This document shows positions 61,969-64,000 of a stretch of DNA of 64,000 bases, piece by piece. Positions within the stretch are counted from its first letter, which is position 1. Each line of letters opens with the position of its first letter. A program made the translations under genes and the position numbers. Source of the DNA: Pterois miles (taxonomy: Eukaryota; Chordata; Actinopteri; Perciformes; Scorpaenidae); NCBI GenBank assembly GCA_947000775.1, contig CAMQGK010000637.1:15193501-15257500 (forward strand), read 5' to 3'. Under the pieces are notes generated by a model. The model ran no database searches. It had not been told where the DNA came from and was given only the letters and a program-made list of their open reading frames with translations.

Positions 61969-63527
61969 CTGCACAGTTAATTGAATATTAATTGCGATCA
62001 TGACTTTGCCTTCCCACAATTAAGTGATCAAATCAAGTTCTTCCTAAACTAACAGCCAGCCACCAGCCACTGATGTTTTGGCTTCACTCTTGGGGATAGA
62101 TATTATCTATGCAACCAATGTGTTTATGATTAAACTGAGAGCATAAAATTGTTTATCTAGCTCTTGTTGTTGCTAGTTTTGCTCTCCAAATGCTCCAGAC
62201 TGAAGCATTTAACTTTAAAATGTAGTGAACAAAGGGGTAGTGTGAATATTCCAGTATTTTGCCATATAGCAATATAACAGAAAATTTATATTGTAATGTC
62301 AGATTTTTGCAATATCCTGCAGCCTTGATTTGGAAATGAGCAGGAATGTAGCACAGTATGGAAGTGAAAGCAGTGCTCTGTTTATTTTAATATGAAAGTG
62401 CAATGAAAATATGTTGCTAAAATCAGTGAATAATAATGATAAATATTTGTGATATCAATATTGATCAAAATAGTCATGATTATCATTTTGGCCATAATCG
62501 TGCAGCCCTACAGAAAGGCTCCTCCATAGTTCGACATCAGACCCGTGTCCATAGCAACAGTCTGTTGTATGCTGCAGAAGTCTGCTATAAAGAAATAACA
62601 GTAGTGGAACACCTTGACTGACCAATCAGAATCCAGTATTCAACAAAGTCATGTAATAAGTGTTGATAAAGCATCCTGATTATTACTGGTTGTCTTATGA
62701 TGCTCATGAGTGCAGATACAGAGTCACTACATATGAGGATTTTAACAAACCTTTATGAATGAGCTAGGTGACAGAGGATCAGTTTTACCAGAATTTGGCT
62801 GAACTTCAATCTTCAGTGCAGATCCTTGACACATGCAATCAATAATTGAAATTGTAGGCTGAAAGACAAGGCATGAAATATGTAAATCACGCTGTCCTAA
62901 ATAGTCATATAGTCGCCTATTTCTCCTTACAGATGAGCAATTTATTCAAAAGCTGACTTTTGTCCTTGTGTGGACTTTGAAAAACAAACGACTGATATCC
63001 TTTTGCAATCTCAGGTGCTCAGAAGCTGCCAAAACAGCCGGAAAAAATAAATTAAAAGAGCAGAAACGAGCAAGCTCATAATCAGGATTGCCTGTTCAAA
63101 TCTCATTCTGCTCTCTCAAATACGTGCCTGTGCTTTTTCAAATCTTTTATTGTCAACATACTTCCATACTGTGAAGTGCACCAAGCTAAAAGAAAAGCAG
63201 GCTCATACAACAGCCCTGCAATACATCACTGTGATGGTTATAATATTTTGGTTTTGTTGAGATTGTTTTAGAGAGGCGCTGATTTCACATAATTGTTATT
63301 TTGGAGGTTGTAGTTTACTTGAATAGTAATGAGATTTAGGTTGTGCATGTCATGATAAAACTTTAATCTTATTAACGACCTGTAATATTGTAGCAAGAAA
63401 ATCTAAACTCTTATTTGGAGAAACAACCATGGTGGCTTGATTGAATTAAGCATGCTGCTAGTTACGCATTACACCACGGGCTGTTGTGAGTTCACTAACT
63501 CTGTGTGGTGTTTCTTATTCATGACAG
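60508..63527 (+). other. prpf40a: prpf40a intron 1 (3,020 bp)
   Basis: GTGAGT donor and 'cttattcatgacag' acceptor. Contains a (TG)27 microsatellite at 61914-61967, a CpG-bearing patch near 61720-61760 and old repeat text ('tttggccataatcgtgcagccc' near 62489). No other gene was seen. Confidence 0.75.
61914..61967. repeat. (TG)n microsatellite
   Basis: 27 perfect TG units inside prpf40a intron 1. Confidence 0.97.
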
Positions 63528-63608
63528 TCTTCATCGGACGCTAATAATGGCCCGAGCCAAGCGCCACCTTACCCAGGTGTACCGCCCTCAGGGATACCTC
63601 CCCCATTT
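63528..63608 (+). CDS. prpf40a: prpf40a coding exon 2
   Basis: 81 bases, 27 codons, phase 0 at both ends, bounded by CAG acceptor and GTAAGT donor. It encodes a Ser/Asn then Pro/Gly-rich segment (SSSDANNGPSQAPPYPGVPP, ending GIPPPF). PRPF40A (FBP11/HYPA, homologue of yeast Prp40) binds U1 snRNP and branchpoint factors during early spliceosome assembly in the nucleus through N-terminal WW domains and later FF domains. This exon belongs to the disordered N-terminus before the WW pair, which lies beyond the window. It is too short to be noticed as an ORF and was identified from splice sites and continuity with exon 3. Confidence 0.85.
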
Positions 63609-63765
63609 GTAAGTCAGTGACAGATATGTTCATGACAATTAGCTTTTCACCTCTTGTTGCAAGTCGTCATACAGGGTTGAACTGAGAATGGTCAATATTA
63701 AACGTCTTCATTAATGTTTAATCTGATCTAATGCATCTTTTCTGTCTCCATGTTAATTTGTCTAG

Positions 63766-63909
63766 ATGGGACCACCAGGAATACCGCCTCATTTCCCTCC
63801 CATGGGGATGCCCCCTATGGGGCAGCGACCGCCCAGCATGACCACTATGCCTCCTGGGATAATCCCCCCTGGTATAATGCCACCGATGGGGGCTCCGCCA
63901 ATGGGACAG
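63766..63909 (+). CDS. prpf40a: prpf40a coding exon 3
   Basis: 144 bases, 48 codons, phase 0, between 'ttgtctag' acceptor and CAG|GTGAGC donor. It encodes a Met/Pro/Gly-rich low-complexity segment (MGPPGIPPHFPPMGMPPMGQ, then RPPSMTTMPPG and PPMGAPPMGQ). Human PRPF40A has the same PMGM.PMGQR and PPMGGPPMGQ motifs before its WW domains, which is the main basis for the identification. The PRPF40B paralogue also has a Pro-rich N-terminus, but linkage to rprm and galnt13 supports PRPF40A. The gene continues past the right edge. Confidence 0.92.
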
Positions 63910-64000
63910 GTGAGCCTTGTAAAACACAATTAATCTCAATAACTCTTATTGTAATACTCAGCATATGGCAATGTTTAAAATCGCAATAAGATCGTATCAT
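63910..64000 (+). other. prpf40a: prpf40a intron 3, cut by window edge
   Basis: Starts with the GTGAGC donor of exon 3 and contains no further exon. Confidence 0.8.

Overview
This is a vertebrate nuclear window, almost certainly from a teleost (probably percomorph) fish. It has spliced genes with GT-AG introns, long noncoding stretches, many microsatellites, tRNA-derived SINEs, decayed non-LTR retrotransposons and hAT-like or foldback MITEs. Only three protein-coding genes can be supported. They are the N-terminal coding exon of galnt13 (minus, 3674-3815), the complete intronless gene rprm/Reprimo (plus, 13948-14256) and the first three coding exons of prpf40a (plus, 60505-63909). Order and orientation (galnt13 minus, rprm plus, prpf40a plus) match the human chromosome 2q23-q24 neighbourhood GALNT13-RPRM-PRPF40A as I recall it, so this is a conserved synteny block.

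Layout. 1-3673 is galnt13 intron. 3674-3944 is the exon with the galnt13 start codon. 3945-10265 is probably the first galnt13 intron, and contains a LINE relic and a SINE. 10200-10830 is CpG-rich and is the likely galnt13 promoter and noncoding first exon. 10830-13600 is the divergent galnt13/rprm spacer, with a long imperfect (TA)n tract and a degenerate 40-bp minisatellite. rprm occupies about 13.6-14.7 kb. 14.7-60.2 kb is a 45-kb gene desert in which I find no convincing protein gene; it is built largely from layered transposable-element relics. The prpf40a promoter, exon 1 (coding for the start Met only), a 3.0-kb intron and exons 2-3 fill the right end.

The genes do not form an operon or pathway. 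GALNT13 is a Golgi mucin-type O-GalNAc transferase, Reprimo a small glycosylated membrane protein linked to p53-dependent G2 arrest, and PRPF40A a U1 snRNP-associated pre-mRNA processing factor. No new biochemical system is evident. The notable items are structural: a SINE bracketed by a perfect 12-bp target duplication whose interior is corrupted by poly-G (probably an assembly artefact), a pair of long-TIR foldback elements in opposite orientation, a four-unit AT-rich tandem array, several nested insertions, and a prpf40a first coding exon ending exactly after ATG.
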